Assembly (NCBI GenBank): GCA_947095585.1
Contig: OX352762.1
Span: forward strand, 44,256,018 to 44,320,017
Direction: 5' to 3'
Length of the DNA stretch: 64,000 nucleotides
From: Nephrocerus scutellatus
Lineage: Eukaryota > Arthropoda > Insecta > Diptera > Pipunculidae
Notes under the pieces: generated by a model
The model's input: the letters and a program-made list of their open reading frames with translations, nothing else
What the model was told of the DNA's origin: nothing
The model's database searches: none
Translations under genes and position numbers: made by a program
Shown: positions 44,322 through 54,339 of the stretch, in pieces
Numbering within the stretch: the first letter of the stretch is position 1
Layout: every line of letters begins with the position of its first letter

Positions 44322-44579
44322 TGATTGCTTGAAATTGTTTGGGATGGCTCCTGTTTCAAAAATACGGTTATATTCTTTTGTGAGAAGTTTAATCAGATCG
44401 TTATTTGCATATTTGTAAAATTCGACAGGTATAACATCCGTATACTGGGTTCTTTGCGGTTCTTGCAGTTATTTAACCAGCCTTTTACTACTTCTTCTGT
44501 GATGGGGTCATCCAAGAGATCATTCATATTATTCGGCACTGCATATTGGAACCTATGTTGATTACTAGGTCCAGGCGGA

Positions 44580-45620
44580 TTTAGGACATTTTTAAAGTGC
44601 TCTTCAAGTTGCGATGCAGTGACGTTTAAACCAATTTTAAATTTTATCCCGTTTTTCTTACTGAGTAGTTTCCAGAGAGTCGTAGGATCTCTGCATTGCG
44701 ATATTTCGCTGGCTTAACCGTTAAAAAATTGATTTCATTTTTGTTGGCAAGTTTTTTTAAATTCCCGATTTGCATGTAAATACATTTTTTATAGTTTGGC
44801 TCGTCGTATTGCACTCGACTCTTGTGAAGAGAATTCGAATCAGGTTACAATTGGTAGGTGATCTGAAAAATTCTTCAATTGTACTTCAAATTTCTTGATT
44901 AACTGAGCTTCCTTGGGTACCCACAAAAGTATAGTCTTATTTAGTGCATCCGTTTTGGATGATTAGTTCGTATTCACTGCAGAGGTCTAATACCTTACGC
45001 CCTTTTCTGTCCAAAACCTTATCTTAAGATTTGCGGTATTGTGTTGATATATTATGGTTGTCTGGTGAAAAAGCCTGCGTGGTACCGGTCCTCGTATTAA
45101 ATTAGCCTGCAGAGAGTATGTTAGTTTTATCTAGAAGGTTGTTTATGGCATCGGTTAATTTTTACAGATCTCTTTCCCTTTGCGGTCCATATGATCTATT
45201 TAGATAGATCGGAATAATGCAGTATTTATAGCCTGGAGAGAGATGTGTCTGGATATTGCAGTATGTGTATCCCATTGATTGTCTAAATTCGATTTTGATA
45301 CCATTTCTATTTTTTTTATATCCATAAAGGCAGCCTTCACTTGCTCGCCCACGATTGCTATTTCTGACGCCAGGTGTCGAACTTAACTCATAGTTGTCAA
45401 AAAATTTGGCGTAATTATATTTATTATTTTCTAACAAGTGTATTTCAAATAAACAAAATAATTTAAATTTATTAACATAATTAAAAAATTCTGTGTATAA
45501 AAGTTTACTATGTGGACCAGTAATGTTGTAACTTAGAATACTATAATTTTTCTTTTCAAATAAATTTTAACTTAAAACTATACCAGGACAGACGGAGATT
45601 TCCTACATTTTGCGTGGAGC
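44580..45620 (-). pseudogene. LINE endonuclease region (decayed)
   Basis: Fragments resembling an AP-like endonuclease are read on the minus strand: SYNITGPHSKLLYTEFFNYV near 45485-45545, NSNRGRASEGCLYGYKKN near 45305-45365, and YKYCIIPIYLN near 45195-45232. Several stops and frame changes separate them. Confidence 0.65.
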
Positions 45621-45735
45621 AGTTGCTCTGGCAGCACTGAGCTTTGCTTTATTTATCGCCTGATTGGTAAATGTCGCTGAGTGATATTTATCGTTGTTTG
45701 CTTGTTGGTCAGCTGATTAATTGACAGTTGAATAA

Positions 45736-46401
45736 TTAGCGCAGCTTAGGATTTCTTTTATTATATAATAACCGTTTTCCGCATTTTCCGCATTTTAAGC
45801 CGTGATTTAAACTCCATGTAAAAACTTTTTTTTGCACAAGAAGACGGTCATATCTCATGCGAATTTCAATATTTGAATTCCTCGTCTTGATTGATTTCCT
45901 GACTTCAAGGAGGTAGATAATTGGATAATCCCTATGAATCACGACTCCCGTATCCCTCAGAACTCTTGATGCACGAAGGTTTTGGATTACTGGCGTTTTA
46001 TCTTCCAATCGCACAAAAAAGTTACTGCTTTCCGGTTTATTCGATCTGATCCCAATAATGTTGCTTTCAGCGAGAGTGGGAGTTTTGCCATGAGTGCGAC
46101 AGATTTTTTGAATATGGCCTTTTGGCTCCACACCGTTGTGGTTCGCTATGTGGAATATTAAATTCCCTTCTGTGCTTTGAATTTGACTCGCATCCATCCG
46201 TTCCTCTAATAAATCGCATATGTCTTCTAAGGCAGCGAATTTATCAATTAGCACTTGGTTGTGGTTTTGCAGCACTTTAATTTCTTCGTTTAGTTTGGTC
46301 ATATCCGATAGTTTGACTACTTTTTTTAAAGTATCTTTAATGCCCTTCAGATTCAAATCCAGAATCTCCTGCAAAGCACTACGAATCATCTCCCTATTCA
46401 T
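45736..46401 (-). pseudogene. LINE ORF1 protein with coiled coil
   Basis: An open frame of 221 codons. Residues about 15-75 form a heptad-rich, Leu/Lys/Glu-rich coiled-coil-like stretch; the middle (GNLIFHIANHN, GIRSNKPESSNFFVRLED) looks like the RNA-binding fold of LINE ORF1 proteins; the C-terminus has a CGKCGK pair. In this family ORF1 proteins bind element RNA as multimers. It starts at ATG 46401 and precedes the endonuclease part, as expected. Confidence 0.75.
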
Positions 46402-46629
46402 GATGTTGCCCGCACTTTTCTTACTTGGGTTAAATTCGCTGGGGAGATTTCTTCTAATTTGCTCTTTTCCATCGGTGTTTTTATTTCTTAAGGTTAGGTG
46501 CTAGCTTCCTATGTATTTTATATGTTTTCTTTTTTAATTTAAAATAATTTGACTTACGGCATTCAATTGGAATTTTAAAGGCTGTCTGTATTAAATTTTT
46601 TGCGCTCTTGGATTTTAAAGATTTTCTTT

Positions 46630-47127
46630 CTTAAATTCTCTATATTAACTTCACTTGCCCGTGGCTGGCTGGCTGGCTGGCTGGCCAAATCTTGTGATCA
46701 ATTTTTAACCCACTTCCTACAGCCCGATTTTATTGAAATTTTGCACACATGTATATCTCCCATGACAACACTTTCTATTAAAATCGGGGGGCTCCCATAC
46801 AAATATTTTAGAAAATATATAATCGATTTTCTTTAAATGTTGTACACATGTGTGTCTTCGATGGAAAACACATTTTGTAATTTCATTATAAATTTGGAGC
46901 GATCGGCCCCTTGGGGACCCCAATATACAATTTTTAAATATCGCTATATCGCATCAGATCACGGCAAAGTCTGAGCTCTGTGCTTTGTGAGCAGCGCTGT
47001 TCGCTGCCGCTGCGTCATTTGGTCGATGATTTTGCCACAAAACGAGCACGCAGTGTGTGTGTGTGTGTATACCCGATTAGAGAATTTACAAGAAAAATTT
47101 TAATTTTTATGGGTTGTTTTTTTTAAT
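46630..47127 (-). repeat. Short-element family copy
   Basis: Minus orientation: right end AAATTCTCTATATTAACTTC at 46635, GGCTGGCTGGCTGGCTGG, two units, a core at 46930-47060 (ATCGCATCAGATCACGGC, AACGAGCACGCAGTG) and (GT)n, then left end GATTAGAGAATTTAC at about 47073 and AATTTTTATGGGTTGTT to 47120. The part from 46775 on is duplicated at 48909. Confidence 0.85.
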
Positions 47128-47214
47128 CACATTTATTGGTTTTTTGAGCTGCGATAGATCTTTTTCACTGTCGACACTGTTGCTGTCAAAATCAAAACTG
47201 AATTAAAACAGTAA

Positions 47215-48908
47215 ATGAACGGCTATGCATCCTTCGCGTACGGGGCAGATTTAAAACACGCACCTACAGAGGATTCAGCAGATGATGAAAAAGAAGAATT
47301 CTTTGAATCAGTTGAACGGGAACTCCATGCCTGTCCTCATATGACGTAAACATCATTCTGGGGGATATGAATGCCAAAATAGGTAGGTAGCCAGTATTCA
47401 GGCAGGACATTGGCACCCACAGCTTACACGAGAACACTAAGGACAATGGACAACGAGTCATAGAGATGGAACCAAGAAATAATTTTGACGTTGCGAGTAC
47501 AAAGTTTCCGCGTAAAAATAACCACAAAGCTACCAGGGTATCTCCTGATGGAGCCACTCGCAACCACATAGACCACGAGTTGATAGAGCGCCGCCACAAC
47601 ACGAACCTGATGACGGTACGAACGTACCGACGAAAAAAAGCAGTCTGAGAGAAGAATCTCGTCCGTGAGCTAGAACAGTACAAAGAGTGAGGACCGCACC
47701 AGGCGTGGAAGTTCTACCAAAGAGTCCGCCGTACGACGCAATATACACCACGTTGCACATACTGCAAAGACAAAGAGGGTAATCTGTTCGCCGATTTTAA
47801 TGACATCTTAGAACGATGGGAAGAGCACTTTCATGAGTTGCTTAGTGGCCAGCTAACTGAGGAATTGGATGCTCCACCAACGACCCAAAACCACACTATG
47901 CTGTCGTCACCAAGCATAGTTGAATTAAGCAGAGTGATAAATCGGCTCAAAAATAATAAGGCCCAGGGATCTGATGATATCCCGGCGCTGATCTGACTAA
48001 AACAGGAAGCCCCGCAATACACCAAGCAATTCATGAACTGATAGTGCAAGTATGGGAGGAACAAGCAAATCCAGAAGACTGGCGAAGAGCCATAAGAAAG
48101 GGGATATCACAACATGCAGAAATTATCGTGGTATAACGTTGTTGAGTACGCCTACAGCCCAGGCAAATCAACAACTGATCAGATTTACACCCTTAGGCAG
48201 GTTATGGAAAAATGTCTAGAGTTTCAAAACTCACTACACCATCTTTTTATAGACTTTAAAGCCGCCTATGATAGCATTGCTGGAGTATAACTTTATAAAG
48301 CCATGAGAGAATTCGGCATCCCAAATAAACTGTCACTACTATGTAGGTTCACCATATAACTAATGTTATAAGCCAAGTAAAAATATCCGGATCACTATCA
48401 AGCCCATTAAACATCTATAACGGGCTCCGTCAAGGGGATGAACTGGCCTGCGTCCTCTTCAACGTGGCGTTGGAGAAAGTGATCCGAGATTCTGACGTGG
48501 CGGCGAGAGTAACAATCCTCTATAAGTCCATTCAAATACAGGCTTACGGAGACGATATTGACATCGTTGGAAGAAACCGAAGAGCTGTACAGGAAGTTTT
48601 CATCCACATCGAACAGGCGGCACGAAATATGGGGCTTCACATAAATGAGAGCAAAACAAAGTACATGGTGGGCACGTCTGCGAGTAGAAGATCCAACATT
48701 GTCCCTCAACTCAAATAGTGGAGCGCGAATTTGAAGTAGTGCAATCCTTTAACTATCTTGGGTCAACTGTAGCAGCCGATAACAGAATGGAACTAGAAAT
48801 ACGCGCACGGTTGCTTAAAGCCAACAAAGCCTACTATAGTCTGTCAAAACTCTTCAAATCCAGGAATTTAACCATAACATACAAGCTGCGGGTATATAAG
48901 ATAATAGA
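47215..48908 (+). mobile_element. RTE-like LINE, internally deleted copy
   Basis: Endonuclease start (GAACGGCTATGCATCCTTCGC, then LGDMNAKIG near 47361), endonuclease end to 47636 where about 420 bp is missing relative to 51230-51650, linker, RT finger and palm pieces (NNKAQGSDDIPA, FIDFKAAYDSIAG, LRQGDELACVLFNVALE, AYGDDIDIVGR), and part of the tail. The catalytic YADD is changed to YGDD. Several stops are present. It ends abruptly at 48907 at a duplication breakpoint. Confidence 0.88.
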
Positions 48909-49379
48909 CTATTAAAATCGGGGGGCTCCCATACAAATATTTTAGAAAATATATAATCGATTTTCTTTAAATGTTGTACACATGTGTGTCTTCGATGGAA
49001 AACACATTTTGTAATTTCATTATAAATTTGGAGCGATCGGCCCCTTGGGGACCCCAATATACAATTTTTAAATATCGCTATATCGCATCAGATCACGGCA
49101 AAGTCTGAGCTCTGTGCTTTGTGAGCAGCGCTGTTCGCTGCCGCTGCGTCATTTGGTCGATGATTTTGCCACAAAACGAGCACGCAGTGTGTGTGTGTGT
49201 GTATACCCGATTAGAGAATTTACAAGAAAAATTTTAATTTTTATGGGTTGTTTTTTTTAATCACATTTATTGGTTTTCTGAGCTGCGATAGATCTTTTTC
49301 ACTGTCGACACTGTTGCTGTCAAAATCAAAACTGAATTAAAACAGTAAATGAACGGCTATGCATCCTTCGCGTACGGGG
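48909..49379 (-). repeat. Duplicate of 46775-47245 (short element plus flank)
   Basis: Offset 2134 bp, near identical by eye (a single T/C-type change near 49278). It starts at CTATTAAAATCGGGG and ends at CCTTCGCGTACGGGG, followed by a six-base filler-like GTACGG. Confidence 0.93.
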
Positions 49380-49385
49380 GTACGG

Positions 49386-50262
49386 GGCGTTGGAGAAAGT
49401 GATCCGAGACTCTGACGTGGCGGCGAGAGTAACAATCCTCTATAAGTCCATTCAAATACAGGCTTACGGAGACGATATTGACATCGTTGGAAGAAACCGA
49501 AGAGCTGTACAGGAAGTTTTCATCCACATCGAACAGGCGGCACGAAATATGGGGCTTCACATAAATGAGAGCAAAACAAAGTACATGGTGGGCACGTCTG
49601 CGAGTAGAAGATCCAACATTGTCCCTCAACTCAAAAAGTGGAGCGCGAATTTGAAGTAGTGCAATCCTTTAACTATCTTGGGTCAACTGTAGCAGCCGAT
49701 AACAGAATGGAACTAGAAATACGCGCACGGTTGCTTAAAGCCAACAAAGCCTACTATAGTCTGTCAAAACTCTTCAAATCCAGGAATTTAACCATAACAT
49801 ACAAGCTGCGGGTATATAAGATAATAGTCATACCAGTACTTACATATTGATCCGTGACTTGGGTGCTTAGCAAAAAGCATTCTGACCTCTTAGCCGCGTT
49901 CGAGAGAAAAGTCTTACGGAGAATCGTTGGTCCTGTATGTGAGGAAGGACGATTCCGGAGTCTTTATAATGATGAGATCTACGAGCGATACCGCGATGTC
50001 GACATCGTGAAGAGAATTAAGCTCGGTAGGCTCCGGTGGGCAGGACACCTAGCTCGCATAAGCGAAGATGATCCTGCTCGTTAATTCCTTTTGGGTAAGA
50101 TTAATGGAACACGACAGCGAGGCCGCCTCGCTCTAGACCAGGACGCCCAAAGTTGAGGGATGCCAAACTGGATGACATCGGCTCGAAATCGGGACCGGTG
50201 GAGATTTTGTGGGAGGCAAGGACCGGACACCGGCTGTAGAGCCAAATATGATGACTAAGAGT
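49386..50262 (+). mobile_element. RTE-like LINE, duplicated 3' part with 3' end
   Basis: From 49386 to 49827 it repeats 48466-48907 (offset 920 bp; differences at 48496/49416 and 48717/49637). It then continues beyond the duplication breakpoint through the tail (SDLLAAFERKVLRRIVGPV, GRLRWAGHLARISEDDPAR) to the family 3' end GAGCCAAATATGATGA near 50260. Confidence 0.9.
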
Positions 50263-50269
50263 ACACAGT

Positions 50270-50730
50270 TAATTGTACCTGAATTATACAGCGCGGTCTT
50301 ATGATCATTTATGCGGCTTTTCTAGTGCCTAGCGTTTGCTTAAGCAATTACTCCGCTATAGATAGGACATAGTGCAGACATCATAAGATGATCAGCACTC
50401 TGGCCCTTAGATTCACAACTGCGACAATGCGGCGATTTGTCGCACTGTGCAGCCACGTGTCCTTTGCTACCACAGGGACTACACACGTCGAGCGTCATGC
50501 GGTCGCACCTTACAGGAGGTCCACTTTATGTAGCAACGGCCAGCATCAAGGAGAGATTTAAACTCTAGGTCAGATCCTACTAGAACGACATCCGCTACCG
50601 CCTCCTTACTTCCTTTTTGAGCCGGCTCACAACAGCGGCGCTCCTTTTAAAGACTTCCAATGTCATCTTATCCTTCATTTTCCTCTCATAAATTTCCAAT
50701 ATGAGTTCTTCGCTTGGTTATTCAGCGGGT
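50270..50730 (-). pseudogene. LINE ORF1 C-terminal part with zinc knuckles, displaced by RTE insertion
   Basis: Minus-strand translation shows ELILEIYERKMKDKMTLEVF near 50640-50710 and then CCHC-type knuckles (CGSKGHVAAQCDKSPHCRSC around 50395-50460) typical of gag-like ORF1 proteins of R1/LOA-type LINEs, which bind element RNA. It is the downstream continuation of 52312-53223, separated from it by the RTE element and its target duplication. Stops are present. Confidence 0.75.
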
Positions 50731-50738
50731 ATACCCTG

Positions 50739-51959
50739 GTGGGGTTTCTAGTCAGCAAAAGAATGAAACCCACCGTTATCGGCTTTAATGGAGTAAATGA
50801 ACGGCTATGCACCCTTCGCATGCGGGGCAAATTTAAAAGCATAAGCCTCATAAACGTTCACGCACCTACAGAGGATTCCCCAGATGATGAAAAACAAGAA
50901 TTCTTTGAATCAGTCGAACTGGAACTCCATGCCTGCCGTCAGTATGATGTAAAAATCATTCTGGGGGATATGAATGCTAAAATAGGTAGGGAGCCAGTAT
51001 TCAGGCAGTACATTGGCACCCATAGCTTACACGAGAACACTAATGACAATGGACAACGAGTCATAGAGATGGCAGCAAGCAATAATTTGGTCGTTGCGAG
51101 TACAAGGTTTGCACGTAAAAATATCCACAAAGCCACCTGGGTAGGAGCCACTCGCAACCAGATAGACTACGTGTTGATAGACTGCCGCCACAACCCGAAC
51201 CTGATGACGGTACGAACGTACCGAGGTGCCAACGTCGACTCGGACCACTATCTTGTTGGTATGGTGCTCCGAGCGCGGGTTGCATCATCACGGAAGACTG
51301 CATCCACGAATCAGATTCGAGTCAACACGGCTGCCCTTCGCAATAAAGAGGCCAGAAACAACTACGGTCAAGAGATAGGACTCGCCCTAAATGCAGGGAG
51401 AGTAAGTCCTGGGGCTGAGATGTCGGGCGTAGAAGAGAAATGGACACGCCTTAAAAATACTGTCATTAGTACTGCTGACTCCATCTTAGGCAGTAGTCGT
51501 AGAGATCGAAACGACTGGTTCGATGACGAATGTAAGCTAGCGTCTGAACGTAAGAATGTTGCGTACCGAGTAATGCAACAATCTCATAGAACGCGGGCAC
51601 GCGAAGACGAATATAAAGAGCTCAGAAGATATGAAAAAATAGTTCACCGGCGAAAGAAAGCAGCCTGGGAGAAGAATCTCGTCCGTGAACTGGAACAGTA
51701 CAGAGAGCAAGGACTGCACCAGGCGCGGAAGTTCTACCAAAGGGTCCGCGGTATGACGCAATATACACCGCGTTGCACATACTGCAAGGACAAAGAGGGT
51801 AATCTGATCGCCGATCTTAAAGGCATCTTAGAGCGATGGGAAGAGCACTTTCATGAGTTGCTAAATGGCCAGCTAACTGAGGAATTGGAAGCTCCACAAA
51901 TGACCGAAGATCATACAATGCTGCCGCCACCAAGCATAGTCGAAGTTAGCAGAGCGTGA
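50739..51959 (+). pseudogene. RTE-like LINE endonuclease, longest open copy
   Basis: This is the best-preserved endonuclease of the family: about 400 codons open from within the domain through the linker. Motifs visible are the metal-site ILGDMNAKIGREPVFR, the TWVGATRNQIDYVLID block (three codons of SPDG lost relative to 4410-4420), the DSDHYLVGMVLRAR histidine block and a basic linker ending GNLIADLKGILERWEEHF. The N-terminal first ~60 residues of the domain are missing because of 5' truncation. The stop at 51957-51959 comes from the deletion joint. Confidence 0.9.
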
Positions 51960-52303
51960 GGGAGGAGTGAGGAAGGACGATTCCGGAGACTCTATAATGA
52001 TGAGATCTACGAGCGTTACCGCGATGTCGACATCGTGAAGAAAATTAAGCTCGGTAGGCTCCGGTGGGCAGGACACCTAGCTCGCATGAGCGAAGAGGAT
52101 CCTGCTCAGAAAGTCCTTTGCGGTAGGATTTAAGGAACACGATAGCGAGGCCGGCCAAGCCTACGCTGGAAGGATGGCGTAGACCAGGACGCACAGAGTT
52201 TAGGGATGCCAAACTGGATGACATCGGCTCGAAATCGGGACCGGTGGAGAGACTTTTTGCGGGAGGCCAGGACCGGACCCCGGTTGTAGAGCCAAATATG
52301 ATG
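50739..52303 (+). mobile_element. RTE-like LINE, RT deleted, with 8 bp target site duplication
   Basis: The endonuclease is open from 50739 to 51959 with LGDMNAKIG, NGQRVIEMAASNNL, TRNQIDYVLID and DSDHYLVGM, followed by the linker to EVSRA. At 51957 it jumps, with GTGAGGGAGGAGTGA, to the far C-terminal tail (RFRRLYNDEIYERYRDVD), deleting roughly 1.3 kb of RT. The 3' end GAGCCAAATATGATG is at 52290-52303. ATACCCTG flanks it at 50731-50738 and 52304-52311. Such a copy could only move with enzymes supplied by intact relatives. Confidence 0.93.
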
Positions 52304-52311
52304 ATACCCTG

Positions 52312-53223
52312 AATCGCGATCTGATGCCGGGGCACTGGTGTGTTTGCCACATTCAGCCAAACTTCTCGTTCTTACTAATTTTTGCCCGTTATGCCATGCT
52401 TGGGGTGCGTATAAGTACGCCCCCGTCTTTCAGTGGCTTCACTTCAGTCATCACCTTCTTGATGACATCCTTGGCAGTACTCCGGACAATAACCGACCAG
52501 GTTTTAGCTGGTTTTGTAGCTATAGCTGGGGCTGCAATTTGTGGTGCCTGAATGAGAGCGGCTTGCGTCTTTGTGAGACCATGAAGAACTTCTTCCATTT
52601 TCCTCGTCATGTTTCCATAGATTTCTGCATGGTTTCAATAATAATTTTTCTCCTTGACTCATCTGGATGAGTGTTCCCTACTTTTGGAGCTATTAGATCA
52701 TCTTACTTGGAATATAGGTCGTAAAATGCGTCAAAAATTTCCTTATGGTTTCTACGGATTTCTCTTTGGTTATTGTCATATACCTCTCGCACTTCATATT
52801 GTCTTAGCTTTATGCTCTCGTAAAACTCATTGGCTCCTTTTACTGAATTTACAGACGCCTCTGCAGGAGGAATGTACCTTAAATTGTCAGCAGGCTTATC
52901 ATCAGGTGCCTTGGCGTGTCGTTATTTTGGTCTTTATGGTTATCAGTAACGGCACCAACATCAGGAGGATTGCTCATTATTTCGTCAGAAGGCTTCAATT
53001 AATTGTTATGCTCTCTATTAATACCAGTTTCACTTACCCCAGATTCTGTAACTGCTTTTACCTTCCTGGGCAGATCGTTTGGACTTCTGTCATCCTCGCT
53101 GGTAGACAAGCGAACGTTTGCCTCCGAAGTTGTCCTTGAATCCTTCCCCTTTCCGGCTTCATATCGTTGGTCTTGGCACAACCACTCATTTGCACTAAAT
53201 GTTTGTTGTACTTTTGTTTCCAC
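52312..53223 (-). pseudogene. R1/LOA-type LINE ORF1 (gag-like), upstream part
   Basis: Minus-strand reading gives VRLSTSEDDRSPNDLPRK near 53100-53150 and, at 52389-52610, KMEEVLHGLTKTQAALIQ followed by KTWSVIVRSTAKDV, KKVMTEVKPLKDGG and VLIRTP, a pattern typical of gag-like ORF1 proteins of R1/LOA-type LINEs. It is interrupted at 52311 by the RTE insertion and resumes at 50730. A frameshift separates the two blocks near 52620-53000. Confidence 0.72.
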
Positions 53224-53499
53224 TTGTGAAATGCCGACGGTTTTTATTAAACGGGGTTTTTTGAAAATTCGTTGTCACACTAGGATTTATACCTGCACGG
53301 TCTGCACACACAAATCGGTCAACAGGTATCACTTGCGGTGCGGTGTTCACGTACACACACGGATAGTAATCCGTTACAGGTAATAAAAACACGCTTATGG
53401 GCATAATGTAATAGAAACTTATTTTGCAGCTGCAATTTTTAGTTTCTACAAATTTATTACCGCGTAATAACACGCAATAAAAACACAACTCAACTGACC

Positions 53500-54004
53500 C
53501 ATCGCTGAATTAGTTTTTGTGGAAATCTTAATAAGAAATCTTCGATCTGACGTGCGTCACAAGATTCTCCATTTGGACATTCCGTCTGTTTCCGCCCTGC
53601 GCAAAGCGAACCTTCCATAGCCACAGAATATTCCTTTTCCATTATGGAATTCGTTTTGTTGAGCGTCTGCTCCAGTTGAGACATTCTGTTTCGCCCTGTT
53701 CAAAGAAGCGAACGATTTTTGAACAATATTTATCGCAATTTTCCACCCACTCGGATAACTTATCCTCAACGTCAAGTTGCTGAATTGCTTCCAACGATTG
53801 GGATGGCGTAGGCGTCTACAATTTGACAATTCCGCCAAGTCCGAGTCCGAATTCGCCAGTTAGTTTAGAAAATTGTGCACTATCCAAATTCATTTTCTGG
53901 AACTGCAATATTGAGGTCATAGTTTCGATATGTGTCTTTAGCCCCGTCGAATATTCTGCTATAGCTGTGGTGCAGCGAATACGTACAAACCGAGCTGTAG
54001 TCAT
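53500..54004 (-). pseudogene. Upstream gag/ORF1-like remnant on the same strand
   Basis: Frames from 54004 down include TGLKTHIETMTSILQFQKMN and, after a frame change, EAIQQLDVEDKLSEWVENCD. They look like the N-terminal part of a gag-like protein and may belong to the ORF1 at 52312-53223, with an unrelated ~290 bp stretch (53223-53500) in between. Identity uncertain. Confidence 0.4.
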
Positions 54005-54339
54005 TGTATCCCATAGAAAACTTGTCGAGGGATGTGAACAAAAACCAACTCACGCCCGCCTCAGTAGTTAACCCATCTAGTTTAGTCTATACTCTTAAAC
54101 CGGTACTTGTAACACCCAAGGTAAAAATTATACTAAAAAAAGACCAGCCCTGTATGATAATTCGTTGAATGTAGAGACCAATAATAATCTATACCAAATT
54201 AGACCTTACCATTTTCGTGTCAAGAAGTATAAGGTAGCTCAAGAGAAAATCTTCAACTGTGTAGATTCTATTGTAAAATCCAGACTTAGTAGATCCTCTA
54301 ACCGGATATAACAGTTTTAGAAAAGGGTTCGAGAAAGTC

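Larger units (their letters stand above)
43270..46440 (-). mobile_element. LINE with ORF1, endonuclease and RT, longest copy
   Basis: Minus strand from 46440: ORF1 (46401-45736), endonuclease (about 45620-44580), RT (44321-43626, continuing 43650-43468) and 3' UTR to about 43270. The RT reads LSEFQAGFRANYPTTDQIF, MGVKQGCNFSPQAFVMFIDD and LTKSKVMVFREGGGRYANN. The order ORF1-EN-RT without RNase H fits several insect non-LTR clades (CR1/Jockey/Nimb-like); I do not assign one. Multiple stops make it inactive. Confidence 0.82.
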
